DNA from: Thermococcus litoralis DSM 5473
GTDB taxonomy: Archaea > Methanobacteriota_B > Thermococci > Thermococcales > Thermococcaceae
Assembly: GCF_000246985.2 (NCBI RefSeq)
Contig: NC_022084.1
Coordinates: 1,885,224-1,949,223 of the forward strand
DNA length: 64,000 nucleotides
Direction of reading: 5' to 3'
Below the pieces are notes generated by a model. The model saw only the letters and a program-made list of their open reading frames with translations, made no database searches and was not told the DNA's origin. A program made the position numbers and the translations under genes. Every line of letters begins with the position of its first letter. Position 1 is the first letter of the stretch. Positions 1 through 7,724 of the stretch are shown here, piece after piece.

Positions 1-395
1 TTATAGAACCAGAAGCAGAGGATAAAAAGTTGCTAAAGCTTTCAATAGTGACTACAATAGTCATAGGCATTTTGGCACTTGTGGCAGCGCTTACGATTCA
101 GGGAATAGTTGAGCTTCTCATATACTCCTACGACATCTATACCTCGGGAGTCTTCGTGCCACTGATACTCGGAATCTACTGGAAGAGGGCTACGAAGGAA
201 GGAGCTTTACTTGGAATGATAGCGGGTTCATTAACGGCGGTTGTTGGAATAACCGGGATAGTGAGCTTCAGCTACTGGGAGTACATTTACGTAAGTGGTG
301 CACTCGTCTCAGCAGTTGTCATGGTGCTTGTTAGCCTTTTGACTTCTGCAGAACCTGTGGATAGGGAATTTGAAAAGGCTTTTGAGCTTTCTTAA
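1..395 (+). CDS. Sodium:solute symporter family permease, C-terminal part (cut by window edge)
   Basis: The reading frame is open from base 3 to the stop at 395, so the gene starts before the window. About 130 residues are seen. They form three to four hydrophobic segments, with a charged loop of the type GIYWKRATKEGA between two of them. That loop followed by a glycine-rich helix is typical of the last helices of the sodium:solute symporter (SSS/PutP/PanF) family, which takes up amino acids, sugars or vitamins with Na+. The substrate cannot be told from this part. A hairpin with 7-bp arms follows at 441-460. Confidence 0.75.
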   Translation, partial: IEPEAEDKKLLKLSIVTTIVIGILALVAALTIQGIVELLIYSYDIYTSGVFVPLILGIYWKRATKEGALLGMIAGSLTAVVGITGIVSFSYWEYIYVSGALVSAVVMVLVSLLTSAEPVDREFEKAFELS

Positions 396-440
396 GCTCT
401 TTCCTTTTTTCGTCATTTTCGACTTCTTTATTCTAAAGCA

Positions 441-460
441 GTGTCAGAGAAACCTGACAC
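441..460. repeat. Perfect 7-bp inverted repeat downstream of the symporter
   Basis: Arms GTGTCAG (441-447) and CTGACAC (454-460) are separated by six bases. It lies between the symporter stop and the promoter of the next gene. It could be an operator or part of a 3' end structure; nothing shows which. Its right arm is inside the 36-bp repeat that recurs at 6801. Confidence 0.4.
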
Positions 461-485
461 CCCACAACTTATCCCCGACAGTATC
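450..485 (+). repeat. 36-bp repeat, left copy (partner at 6801-6835)
   Basis: Thirty of 36 positions match the sequence at 6801-6835, in the same orientation, with one gap. Matching blocks of 9, 5, 7 and 9 bases are colinear. The two copies bracket the tandem modules, the candidate RNA and the ileS fragment, so they may mark the edges of an inserted or rearranged block. Confidence 0.5.
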
Positions 486-490
486 CGTCT

Positions 491-624
491 AAAGAGTAGT
501 AATTTTTATAAGTAGAAATTTTAAAAATTATTACGGTGGTTAAATGAAAAGAACAGCCGGTGTGGTTTTTATTTTCCTGCTATTCGGATTAGTTGTAAAC
601 CCAGCACTAGCCACCAAGGATGCA
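491..624 (+). repeat. 134-bp direct repeat, copy 1 (promoter, RBS and signal-peptide codons)
   Basis: This stretch is identical to 2888-3021 except for G/T at 515/2912. It covers an A+T-rich promoter with a TATA-like TTTTTATA at 503-510, the ribosome binding site GGTGGT at 535-540, the start codon at 544 and the first 27 codons. Identity stops abruptly after codon 27, while the rest of the two genes is only distantly related. That pattern suggests a recent copy or gene conversion of the expression and secretion unit. Confidence 0.9.
503..540 (+). promoter_or_regulatory. TATA-like box and RBS of module 1
   Basis: TTTTTATA at 503-510 lies about 34 bases before the start codon, the usual archaeal distance for a short leader, and GGTGGT at 535-540 is a suitable ribosome binding site. 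The same arrangement is repeated base for base before module 2 (2900-2937). Confidence 0.55.
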
Positions 625-1551
625 ACTCAGCACAGTAATGAAACAGATAGTTCAACCGTATACCATGTTAGTGTGCAGGGAATCTCTTTTGTGGTTTTTG
701 CGTTTCCTGGAGAAGATGGAAAAGTTCCCACTAAGGGGGAAGTCATCTCAATGCTTGAAAGCTATCTTAATGGGAGTTCCCTTAGTGGATACTATGCCTC
801 CACGTTGGAACTGAACGGCTACCCGAGCTCCTCGAAAGCTCCCATAATGCCCCAATTTGCTTTGCCCCCTTTGCCGGTAGAAATTCCTGCAATTGCTGTG
901 GGAGGCACTACGCTTATCCTTATTGGAGTACCTGCTCTAATTGCTCTGGTGTTGATAATTGAGTACAGAGACGACATTGAGGACAAGGTTAAAAACGAAT
1001 ACGAGAAAATTAAAAACACAAGATATAGCATTGAGATCAGAGAAGTCAGCAACACTTTTAGAAAGAGATCCTTCAAAACTACTGGAAGAATAGCTCTCAG
1101 TGCAAGCACCATTGAAGTGCTCCTGCGAAACTCTACAATACCCTCCCTTGAGCCAGCGGTAAGTACTCTGAAAAAAGGAAACTTTGTTCATTTCATCGAT
1201 CACATGCTCCCAGCAATAGCTGGGGAGCTCGTGGCAGTACAGGTTATACAGGAAAAATACAAGGGTAAAATTGTAGTAGTAAGCAAAAATGGAAAAGCTG
1301 GGCCTGATTTCAGAGTAGAGCTCCCCTCAGAAGAAGTTCCATGGGAAGCCAAAGGCAAGTGGTGGAGAAGCCCGAACGGGCAGCTTAAGAGAGGATATTG
1401 TCAGATACAAAGATACACGGAAGAGAAAAGAGGCTATGTTTCGGTTCTAGTAATACTGGAAAAATTGAAAGAGGTACTCAACAGTGATCCAAGCGTCATC
1501 TTCATAGGATGGTATGATAGAAGTGGGCTTGTGGATTGCTCAAAGTATTGA
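544..1551 (+). CDS. Signal-peptide membrane protein of tandem module 1 (unknown function)
   Basis: The product has 335 residues. Residues 1-23 form a signal peptide (two basic residues, a hydrophobic stretch, then ALA). A variable outer segment follows, then a long hydrophobic helix at about residues 118-142, then a charged coiled segment and a C-terminal domain of about 170 residues. The predicted layout is secreted N-part, one membrane pass, inner C-part. The C-terminal domain shares AGPDF and WEAKG with the product of module 2 (KGPDF, WEAKG), so the two are paralogs. I recognise no known family. The gene is followed after 10 bases by its helical partner at 1562, which suggests one transcript. 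Confidence 0.8.
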   Translation: MKRTAGVVFIFLLFGLVVNPALATKDATQHSNETDSSTVYHVSVQGISFVVFAFPGEDGKVPTKGEVISMLESYLNGSSLSGYYASTLELNGYPSSSKAPIMPQFALPPLPVEIPAIAVGGTTLILIGVPALIALVLIIEYRDDIEDKVKNEYEKIKNTRYSIEIREVSNTFRKRSFKTTGRIALSASTIEVLLRNSTIPSLEPAVSTLKKGNFVHFIDHMLPAIAGELVAVQVIQEKYKGKIVVVSKNGKAGPDFRVELPSEEVPWEAKGKWWRSPNGQLKRGYCQIQRYTEEKRGYVSVLVILEKLKEVLNSDPSVIFIGWYDRSGLVDCSKY

Positions 1552-1561
1552 GGTGATGTTG

Positions 1562-2863
1562 ATGGAGGATTTTAAAGCGCTCGCCGAGGGGCTTTTTAAG
1601 GCCGCCGCTGAGCTCTCGGCAGAAATTAAAAGGGGCAAGCCCTACACCAGAGAAGACCTTGAGGATCTGGAGTATTTCATCAACGCCGCCGTCCTCTACT
1701 ATTTTTCCACTGGAGATTATGAGAGGGTTTTAGAGTGTGGTAGGCTCTATCAGGAGGTTGAGATATACTTAAAAGAGTTGGACGAGAGTATTCCTGCCTT
1801 TTTAAAGAAATTCCTTGCATATGAGAGATTCAAGCGCGCAAAATACCTCGCCGAAGTATCGAAGCTCATCCTTGCCGGAAAGCCCATTCCGTGGAAGCTC
1901 ATGAAGCACTTCCAGAAGGTTGTCGGAACTGCCAAGTCCAAAGACACCGAGTTTAGAGCCTTCCTCCTCGCCGCGAGGAGGGTTCTGAACTACCAGCTCA
2001 GATTCGGAAGGGTAAACTGCAGACTTGAGAGCCTTATCAATCCCTATCTTCTCGAATTCGGTCTTGTAGAAGATGTTAAGGGCTTCCATGTGATAAAGGG
2101 CAGGAACTGCTATGTTGGAAAGTTCAGAGGGGTTCTTGACATCAGAGGAATGGACAGGGTAACGTGGTCTAACCATGTTGAACTCTGGCTGAAAACCGAA
2201 AAAAGCAGATTCAACATAAGCTATGACCCGGAGACCAAAATTGGACTCTTTACCGGAAAGGGGGATATTGAAGAACTGAAAAAGAGGATATTCTCTCCGG
2301 AAGATGAAAAAGCGGAAGAACTTTTAAAGTTGCTCCCACGTAAAGTTGCTTTCACCCCCTACTTTATTGGCACCTTAAACCTCTCCGAAGGAGTAATAGA
2401 AGGTACGTTTCACAAGGCAAAGCTCGAAGTGGATTCCTGGCGGGGAAATGTTCTTGGGGCCAAGGTCTTCCTGAGAGCGGTTGGTGAGTACGATCCAAGG
2501 GTTGAGGTAGAGATCAAAGGGCTTAAGGATTACTCCCACGTGAGAAAAGTCGTAACGCACATAAGAGACAGCCTTATCCACCCCACGGAGAGTGAGCTCG
2601 CGGAACGAGACGAATACAGGTTGATTACCGGCCTTCGCAACCTTGAGAACGATAAAATTGTGCTCCTCTCCAGGCATCCTAATTCCGTTGCAGGACATTA
2701 TCTTGGGAAGCTCAGGGAAGGGAGGCACGTCATTCAGGGGGAGCATAGGATAGAAATAACGGTGTATAGCAGGGGTGACTGGTCTAAATTTTTCATTGAG
2801 CCTGTAACGAAAATTGAGCACCTGAGAGAGGGCATAAGACATCTTGGAGAATTGCAAAGTTAA
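1562..2863 (+). CDS. Large helical cytosolic protein of module 1 (unknown function)
   Basis: The product has 433 residues. I chose ATG 1562 because GGTG at 1552-1555 sits six bases before it; an in-frame ATG at 1556 is too close to that site. There is no signal peptide and no membrane helix. The first 160 residues are helical and rich in charged residues, with spacing of hydrophobic residues like that of the N-terminus of the protein at 4011. The second half is more mixed, with several short beta-like strands. No catalytic motif is clear. Because it is tied to a membrane partner in both modules, it may bind that partner's inner domain; this is inference. Confidence 0.8.
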   Translation: MEDFKALAEGLFKAAAELSAEIKRGKPYTREDLEDLEYFINAAVLYYFSTGDYERVLECGRLYQEVEIYLKELDESIPAFLKKFLAYERFKRAKYLAEVSKLILAGKPIPWKLMKHFQKVVGTAKSKDTEFRAFLLAARRVLNYQLRFGRVNCRLESLINPYLLEFGLVEDVKGFHVIKGRNCYVGKFRGVLDIRGMDRVTWSNHVELWLKTEKSRFNISYDPETKIGLFTGKGDIEELKKRIFSPEDEKAEELLKLLPRKVAFTPYFIGTLNLSEGVIEGTFHKAKLEVDSWRGNVLGAKVFLRAVGEYDPRVEVEIKGLKDYSHVRKVVTHIRDSLIHPTESELAERDEYRLITGLRNLENDKIVLLSRHPNSVAGHYLGKLREGRHVIQGEHRIEITVYSRGDWSKFFIEPVTKIEHLREGIRHLGELQS

Positions 2864-2887
2864 ATGCTAGGGCTTCCGGAATCATCC

Positions 2888-3021
2888 AAAGAGTAGTAAT
2901 TTTTATAAGTATAAATTTTAAAAATTATTACGGTGGTTAAATGAAAAGAACAGCCGGTGTGGTTTTTATTTTCCTGCTATTCGGATTAGTTGTAAACCCA
3001 GCACTAGCCACCAAGGATGCA
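2888..3021 (+). repeat. 134-bp direct repeat, copy 2
   Basis: This is the second copy of the promoter, RBS and signal-peptide unit of 491-624, offset by exactly 2397 bases, with one mismatch. It starts 25 bases after the stop of the helical protein of module 1. Confidence 0.9.
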
Positions 3022-3998
3022 GTTCAGGGGGCATCAGCAGGTGTAAGAACGTATGAAGTCGAGATTTATGGAGTTCCAGCAAAAGTGAGCATAGCCGAGA
3101 ACTCTTTGCTGAAAACTCCCGAAGAAGTCAAAGCATTCATTGAAAGCCATCTAACTAAGGAAGAGTTCATAAGTGGTGTTGTTGTGGATATCTCGGAAGT
3201 TCCTTCAAAAAAGCAGAGACAAAATGAGGAACTCCCCGCAGATTTCTCAAGTGAACCCGTCAGTACCACTTCAGTTGGCTCGGTTCTTTCGGAAATCGTG
3301 GAAGTTTTCTCTGTAGGCTCTCTCATTCTAACTGCCCCATCCGCTCTGCTTGCAATGGCAATAATAGTAGCGGGCATCGCCGCCGCATATACTGTTTATG
3401 AATACAGCGATGAAATTCGTGAAAAGCTCGACAGCGCTTATCAGTACTTCTACAACTACATAGAAGAGCGAAAAAAGATGAAAAAACAATCCACATCTAT
3501 GAAAGAGAGTTTCACGGCGGTCTTCCTAAGAGGATTTACGTGAAGGATTTTACACATGTCAAGGATTTCAAAGTCACCGTTGGGGAACTGGTTGGTGTTA
3601 TTGTTGAGGTTCCTTCGGGTAAACTTGCTCTTAACGCTACTGTAAAGAATTTAAAGGAAGGTAACTGGGAGCTGGCGGCTTTGAAAGGAATCCGGTTCAT
3701 TATTGAGGCAACAGGAGAGGCAGTGGCATACCTCGCAATAATAAAACCCGAAGCATATGGGCCTTCCACTGTTAACATAACACCAAGGTCAAACGCAAAG
3801 GGGCCTGATTTTGTTTATGTAAAAAGCACAAAAATCCCTTCAGATCTGACAAAATGGGAGGCAAAGGGAACCACAGTTTTTAGGGTCACCTCACTGATAA
3901 GGGACGGCTACTACCGCAATCTGGAAGGTCAGCCTGGCATAGTCTCCGTTTACCGGATGTATAAGTCAAACCTTTACGTGGCGTTCATACATGGGTAG
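2941..3998 (+). pseudogene. Signal-peptide membrane protein of module 2, split by a frame change near 3540
   Basis: The first frame runs 2941-3543 (200 residues: signal peptide, outer segment, membrane helix at about 123-150, charged segment). The second runs from GTG 3540 to 3998 (152 residues) and contains the KGPDF and WEAKG motifs of the module 1 C-terminal domain. Together they give about 350 residues, against 335 in module 1, in the same domain order. The simplest reading is one ancestral gene broken by a single indel. A second reading is two overlapping genes joined by the GTGA stop-start at 3540-3543, since stop and start overlap exactly. There is no obvious slippery run. Confidence 0.7.
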
Positions 3999-4010
3999 AG
4001 GAGGATAAAA

Positions 4011-5852
4011 ATGCATATGGACACTCTACGCATGCAGGCGGTATTAGGTAACTACGTCAAATCAAAGATTTACCTTGAGGAGCTCCTCAAAGGAGAGGGC
4101 AAGCACCCGATATCAGGAATTCAAGAAGACATTATCCATGCGGTTATAGGGTTTTTTGGTGCTGAGGAGTGGGAACTTTGTTCAGAGGCATGCTTCTACC
4201 TCAGACTCCTTGAGGAGCATTTAACAAAGACTGGGAAAAACCTCCAGGACTGCATAAAGCCATATTTAAAGCATCACCTGGAACTTGCGAAACTCCTATG
4301 CAGGATACTTCAGAGAATCAGGGAAAACGAAAAAATCTCCGAGGAGGATTTGGAGAGGTTAGGAGCGCTATCTAAAGGTAGTTATCCTGTTTCTTCTGAC
4401 CTCGTAAGGGAGGCATTCACAACCCTCCGAAAACACCTAAAGGGCAGAGTGCCGGAGGAGGTTCTGAAGGAACTTAATATTCCTCCTATTTCTAAGCCCA
4501 GCGTAGTCCATAGTGTGACCCTCGACGAACAGATTGCAACCATCAGTGCCGAGTTTACAACGGCAAGAATATGGGCAAAAGCCCTCTTTTCTGGAGGGAT
4601 GGATGAAGCGAGTGTGGGTTATTACATCCTTCTCTTAACAAGAAACTTTTCCCGCGCCTTTGAACTATTCTTTGCAAGAGGAGAAGAGGAGGGCATGAGA
4701 GAAACGTGGAAGTTCCTTGAAAAGCTCAAAAAACTGAGCATGGAGCGTTCTCTGAGCTTGACAGAGGATCCAGACGTTTATCACCCTCTTCAGACAGCTG
4801 AGGCACTCCACGAACTCTGGTCGTTCATGGAGAAGTCCATGCCAATTCCAAAGAATACTTTGTCCCGAGCTCTTTCCATTCTCTCCAGAGAAACGCTCCC
4901 GCTTAGGGCAAAAGTTCTTCTCCGCATCAGGAACTATCTCGAATCCCACAGCTTTGAAGTTCCAGAGGAGCTCATAGAAGTCCTGGACAAGTTCCCTAAG
5001 CCTAAGGAGGTTGATTACTGGGAGGAGTACCAGAAAACACTGAGGGAATTCGATGAAAAGGGCAGGAAGTTCCATGAGGAGGCTAAAAAGGAGTGGGAGC
5101 TTGTTGCAAGTGGAAATGCTGAAGACCCAATAGGCTCCATCCAGGATATCATCTGGAAGCTCAGCGAGGCTACTGTTTATAACTTTGCATTAAGGAAGTT
5201 CAAACACGTTAAGGAAGCCTACGAGATTTTTCTTAAAGCCTATGAATATGCGAAGGAGAACAGCCTGTTTAAGACGAAGCTCAGCGAGGACATCTGGCTT
5301 GGGAAGCTCAGACGTGTGAACCTCAAGTGGGGCAATGACATAAGGTGGTTTGAGGACTACCGTGTCATCTCCAACAGGATAATAAGGCTCACTAGGATTG
5401 CCGAGTTTATGATGTGGAAGCGCAGAATTCCCGAATTCCTTTATGCAAACCCTTACATCAATCTCGGCGGGGACTACGAGGAGAACGACTTTCCTCTATG
5501 GGCTTTAACTAGGGGACTCATGATGGTACTCAACCACAACCGCTCTAAAGGAGTTCTTCCCGAATTAAGCCTTCAGGAGGAAGTTCTAAGCTATGCATTA
5601 AGGCTCAACCTTCTGTGGCCAGAGAAAACTGAGGTATGGGAATGTAAGAACGGAACCTGCATTGTTTTTAAAGAAGGACTAAACGAAAAAGCCATCAAAG
5701 AGTTAAAAAAGAATATCTGGGATAATGACATCGTGTTTTACCATGGGAAGGACATAGTGATAGGCTATTCAAGGAAACGAAGAATCGGCTACATCTGTGC
5801 AAAAGATAAAGACAAAAAAGAAACAATGAGATTCCTCTTTTTGGAAAAGTGA
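4011..5852 (+). CDS. Large helical cytosolic protein of module 2 (unknown function)
   Basis: The product has 613 residues, starting at ATG 4011 after the strong site GAGGAGG. It has no signal peptide or membrane helix and is predicted almost fully helical, like alpha-solenoid or TPR-like proteins, though no repeat period is clear. The N-terminal 150 residues share a hydrophobic pattern with the module 1 partner at 1562. About 180 residues more than that partner suggest an added central region. A Cys pair (WECKNGTC) lies near the C-terminus. It follows its membrane partner by 12 bases, so the module order is the same in both copies. Confidence 0.8.
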   Translation: MHMDTLRMQAVLGNYVKSKIYLEELLKGEGKHPISGIQEDIIHAVIGFFGAEEWELCSEACFYLRLLEEHLTKTGKNLQDCIKPYLKHHLELAKLLCRILQRIRENEKISEEDLERLGALSKGSYPVSSDLVREAFTTLRKHLKGRVPEEVLKELNIPPISKPSVVHSVTLDEQIATISAEFTTARIWAKALFSGGMDEASVGYYILLLTRNFSRAFELFFARGEEEGMRETWKFLEKLKKLSMERSLSLTEDPDVYHPLQTAEALHELWSFMEKSMPIPKNTLSRALSILSRETLPLRAKVLLRIRNYLESHSFEVPEELIEVLDKFPKPKEVDYWEEYQKTLREFDEKGRKFHEEAKKEWELVASGNAEDPIGSIQDIIWKLSEATVYNFALRKFKHVKEAYEIFLKAYEYAKENSLFKTKLSEDIWLGKLRRVNLKWGNDIRWFEDYRVISNRIIRLTRIAEFMMWKRRIPEFLYANPYINLGGDYEENDFPLWALTRGLMMVLNHNRSKGVLPELSLQEEVLSYALRLNLLWPEKTEVWECKNGTCIVFKEGLNEKAIKELKKNIWDNDIVFYHGKDIVIGYSRKRRIGYICAKDKDKKETMRFLFLEK

Positions 5853-5903
5853 AGACATTAACCCTCTATCTTCTTAATTCTTATTTTGCTTCTACCTCGA
5901 AAT

Positions 5904-5912
5904 CTTTAAATA
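5904..5912 (+). promoter_or_regulatory. TATA-like box before the candidate structured RNA
   Basis: CTTTAAATA is a good archaeal TATA match and no convincing ORF follows it. Transcription would begin near 5930-5940. Confidence 0.4.
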
Positions 5913-5924
5913 CCTCTGTTGCTG

Positions 5925-6060
5925 ATGCCCGAATGGGGATTGCTGGAAGCCTTGAAGATGTGGGGAGTTTCCGTTCCCCCCGAAAGCCAGCCAATGAAGA
6001 TGGGAGTGGGGAAGGTTAGCCGTAGTGAGTTTACAAACTTTACAAAAATGGCTAACCAGA
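5925..6060 (+). ncRNA. Candidate structured RNA of unknown class
   Basis: About 135 bases, richer in G+C than the surroundings, follow a TATA-like box and lack a credible ORF. Three nested or serial stems can be drawn: 5939-5946 with 5987-5995 (one bulge), GGGGA 5962-5966 with TCCCC 5975-5979 inside it, and GGTTAGCC 6014-6021 with GGCTAACC 6050-6057. There are TGATG and TGAAGATG boxes that resemble k-turn or box C elements, but I cannot assign it to C/D or H/ACA guide RNAs. The 3' end is undefined. Confidence 0.4.
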
Positions 6061-6094
6061 ACGGTCCCAATTTGATAAAGGTTGGTTGACTATT

Positions 6095-6775
6095 ATGTTG
6101 CACTCTACCTTTGCAACTCCGGCTTCTTTAGTGTTCAGCTGGTCTTTTGCATGCTGGAGCTCTTCAAAGAGCTTTTCGTGCCTTGGATATCTGAGTGAAG
6201 CTCATGAGGTTATTCCTGAGTCAAACCGAACATCTACCACATCTTTTACACGGCGCATCTTTTTACCATTGACTTTTATTACGAACGCATCCACGTAGGG
6301 TCTGTGGAGGTCTTCGGAGCTGAGTTTTTCCTCTATCACTTTGAGTTTCTCTTCATATTTCCGGGAGAAAATCTATGTGCTCGCCTTTTACTTCAATAGC
6401 AGTTGTGAGTTCCATAAGCTCTTTAAAGCTTCCAACAGCGTATATATCTTTTCCATCGCTCCATATGGGAAGCGGAACTCCCAGTATCTCTGCCTCGATA
6501 TACACCTGTCTCTGTTGTTCATTACGCCGTTGTCATAGCGCGTTTTTACTCAATCTGGATACCATGTAACTTTACTTATCACTCTCGGATATTGTCTGGT
6601 CTTTGACCTTGCTAACTTTGAGGAACCACCTATTGGTGGCACGGATATCAATGGGCTCTTACAGCGCCAGCAGTGGGGGATATTTGTGCTCGACTTCACT
6701 TGCTTTCACGAAACGCCCTTTCATTTGCTCTAAACATACCTTCCATTATCATCGAGGGAGACGTCGATTGCAGTC
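6095..6775 (-). pseudogene. ileS: Decayed internal fragment of isoleucyl-tRNA synthetase
   Basis: The reverse strand, read across several frames, gives pieces that fit the middle of class Ia IleRS in the right order. They are: VEHKYPHCWRC (a zinc or editing-side motif), WFLKVSKVKDQ, ISRQRYWG, GVPLPIW, AVGSFKELMEL, EDLHRPYVDAF, MRRVKDVVDV, FDSG, then ASLRYPR and LFEEL. A one-base deletion splits RQRYW from GVPLPIW (near 6481). A second frame change lies near 6360, and the conserved Trp after the FDSG segment is a TGA (near 6205). The catalytic KMSKS region is absent. It cannot make a working enzyme; the functional ileS must lie elsewhere. Confidence 0.8.
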
Positions 6776-6800
6776 CAGAGTGAGATATTGTCTGGGATTT

Positions 6801-6835
6801 AAACCTGACGTCCCACTGCTTATCCTGACAGTATC
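6801..6835 (+). repeat. 36-bp repeat, right copy (partner at 450-485)
   Basis: This copy lies just after the ileS fragment and 59 bases before the DUF257 start. See the left copy for the match. Confidence 0.5.
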
Positions 6836-6893
6836 TCCCAAGAAACCGAAACGTTTTAATAGCCATAAATCGCAAAGAAGCAAAGGGATTTGT

Positions 6894-7583
6894 ATGAATG
6901 GAGATAAGAAAAGGATAACATTGGATTCAATATTGCTTGGGATTAAGCCTGGAGAAACTGTACTAGTTGAGTATACTCCCATCTCATCGCCTGAATTCTT
7001 GTTGTACCTCATGATAAGCGGGTGCTTGAAAAGGGATATTCCAGTTATAATTGATGACATTGCTGATACTTTTCCGGAATACATAACAAGGCTTAAAATC
7101 GCGGGGCTTCCAACTGAGGATTTATTGAAAGTCTCTGTTATAAAAATTGGTGGAAATAAAGATATTGGGAAAGTTCTGGGAAAAGTTGAAATTAGGAGAT
7201 ACTCTTTAGACTTTGCTGCATATAGAGAAGTTTATGAGAAAGTTGTTCCAAAGAAACCTGTTTGCAATCCAGTTTTGGGTATTCACAAGCTTTTTGTGTC
7301 CCTTGATCTTCAGGATGCTAGAAGACTTGTTCGCAACATTGCGAGTTTTGTGGGAAATGAAACTCGTTTTGCAGTGTACTTTATAAATCGAGAGACCTTA
7401 GAAGAAAGATTCTTGGAAATTCTTGGTCTTCTTGAGGAGAGTGTTACTAGCGTTTTTAGGTGGGAACTTAATAAGGGAGTTTACAAGTTCAGCGTCGTTA
7501 AATCCCCCAATCTCAGTATCTTGGGTTCAGAAATTTCTTTGTCGGGCGAGGATTTCTTTTACCTGATTTCTTCTTCAAAATGA
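6894..7583 (+). CDS. DUF257 family protein
   Basis: The product has 229 residues from ATG 6894. The frame is open further upstream to 6603, but that part lies over the ileS fragment and lacks coding character. The protein has the DUF257 features I know from Thermococcales: an N-terminal GETVLVEYTPISSPEF stretch, a VIIDDIADTF segment (about 50-60), and a RecA-like alternation of strands and helices with no Walker A lysine. The function is unknown; DUF257 genes occur in many scattered copies in this order. A TATA-like GTTTTAAT lies at about 6852. Confidence 0.8.
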   Translation: MNGDKKRITLDSILLGIKPGETVLVEYTPISSPEFLLYLMISGCLKRDIPVIIDDIADTFPEYITRLKIAGLPTEDLLKVSVIKIGGNKDIGKVLGKVEIRRYSLDFAAYREVYEKVVPKKPVCNPVLGIHKLFVSLDLQDARRLVRNIASFVGNETRFAVYFINRETLEERFLEILGLLEESVTSVFRWELNKGVYKFSVVKSPNLSILGSEISLSGEDFFYLISSSK

Positions 7584-7724
7584 GATATCGTAGTTGTTCT
7601 TTTTTGGAAGGTTTTATCATCTTTTGCATGAAACGCGTGCTCTAAAAAGAAATTCATGAATACACCACCACTCATGTGAAAAAGCTTTAAAGAGAAACCC
7701 CAAATATCACCCGAGGTGAAAGCA

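Noticed and set aside
6048-6064. A shared motif, GGCTRACCAGAACGG, at 6050-6064 and near 49518
   Set aside because: A 15-base match with one difference is expected by chance several times in a window of this size, and the flanks do not match.
6086-6569. Short forward ORFs (60-70 codons) after the candidate RNA
   Set aside because: They are antisense to the ileS fragment, overlap each other in different frames and have no coding character.
6603-6893. An N-terminal extension of the DUF257 protein by about 97 residues
   Set aside because: The frame is open but lies across the reverse-strand ileS fragment and the 36-bp repeat, lacks an RBS, and is not part of the DUF257 family.
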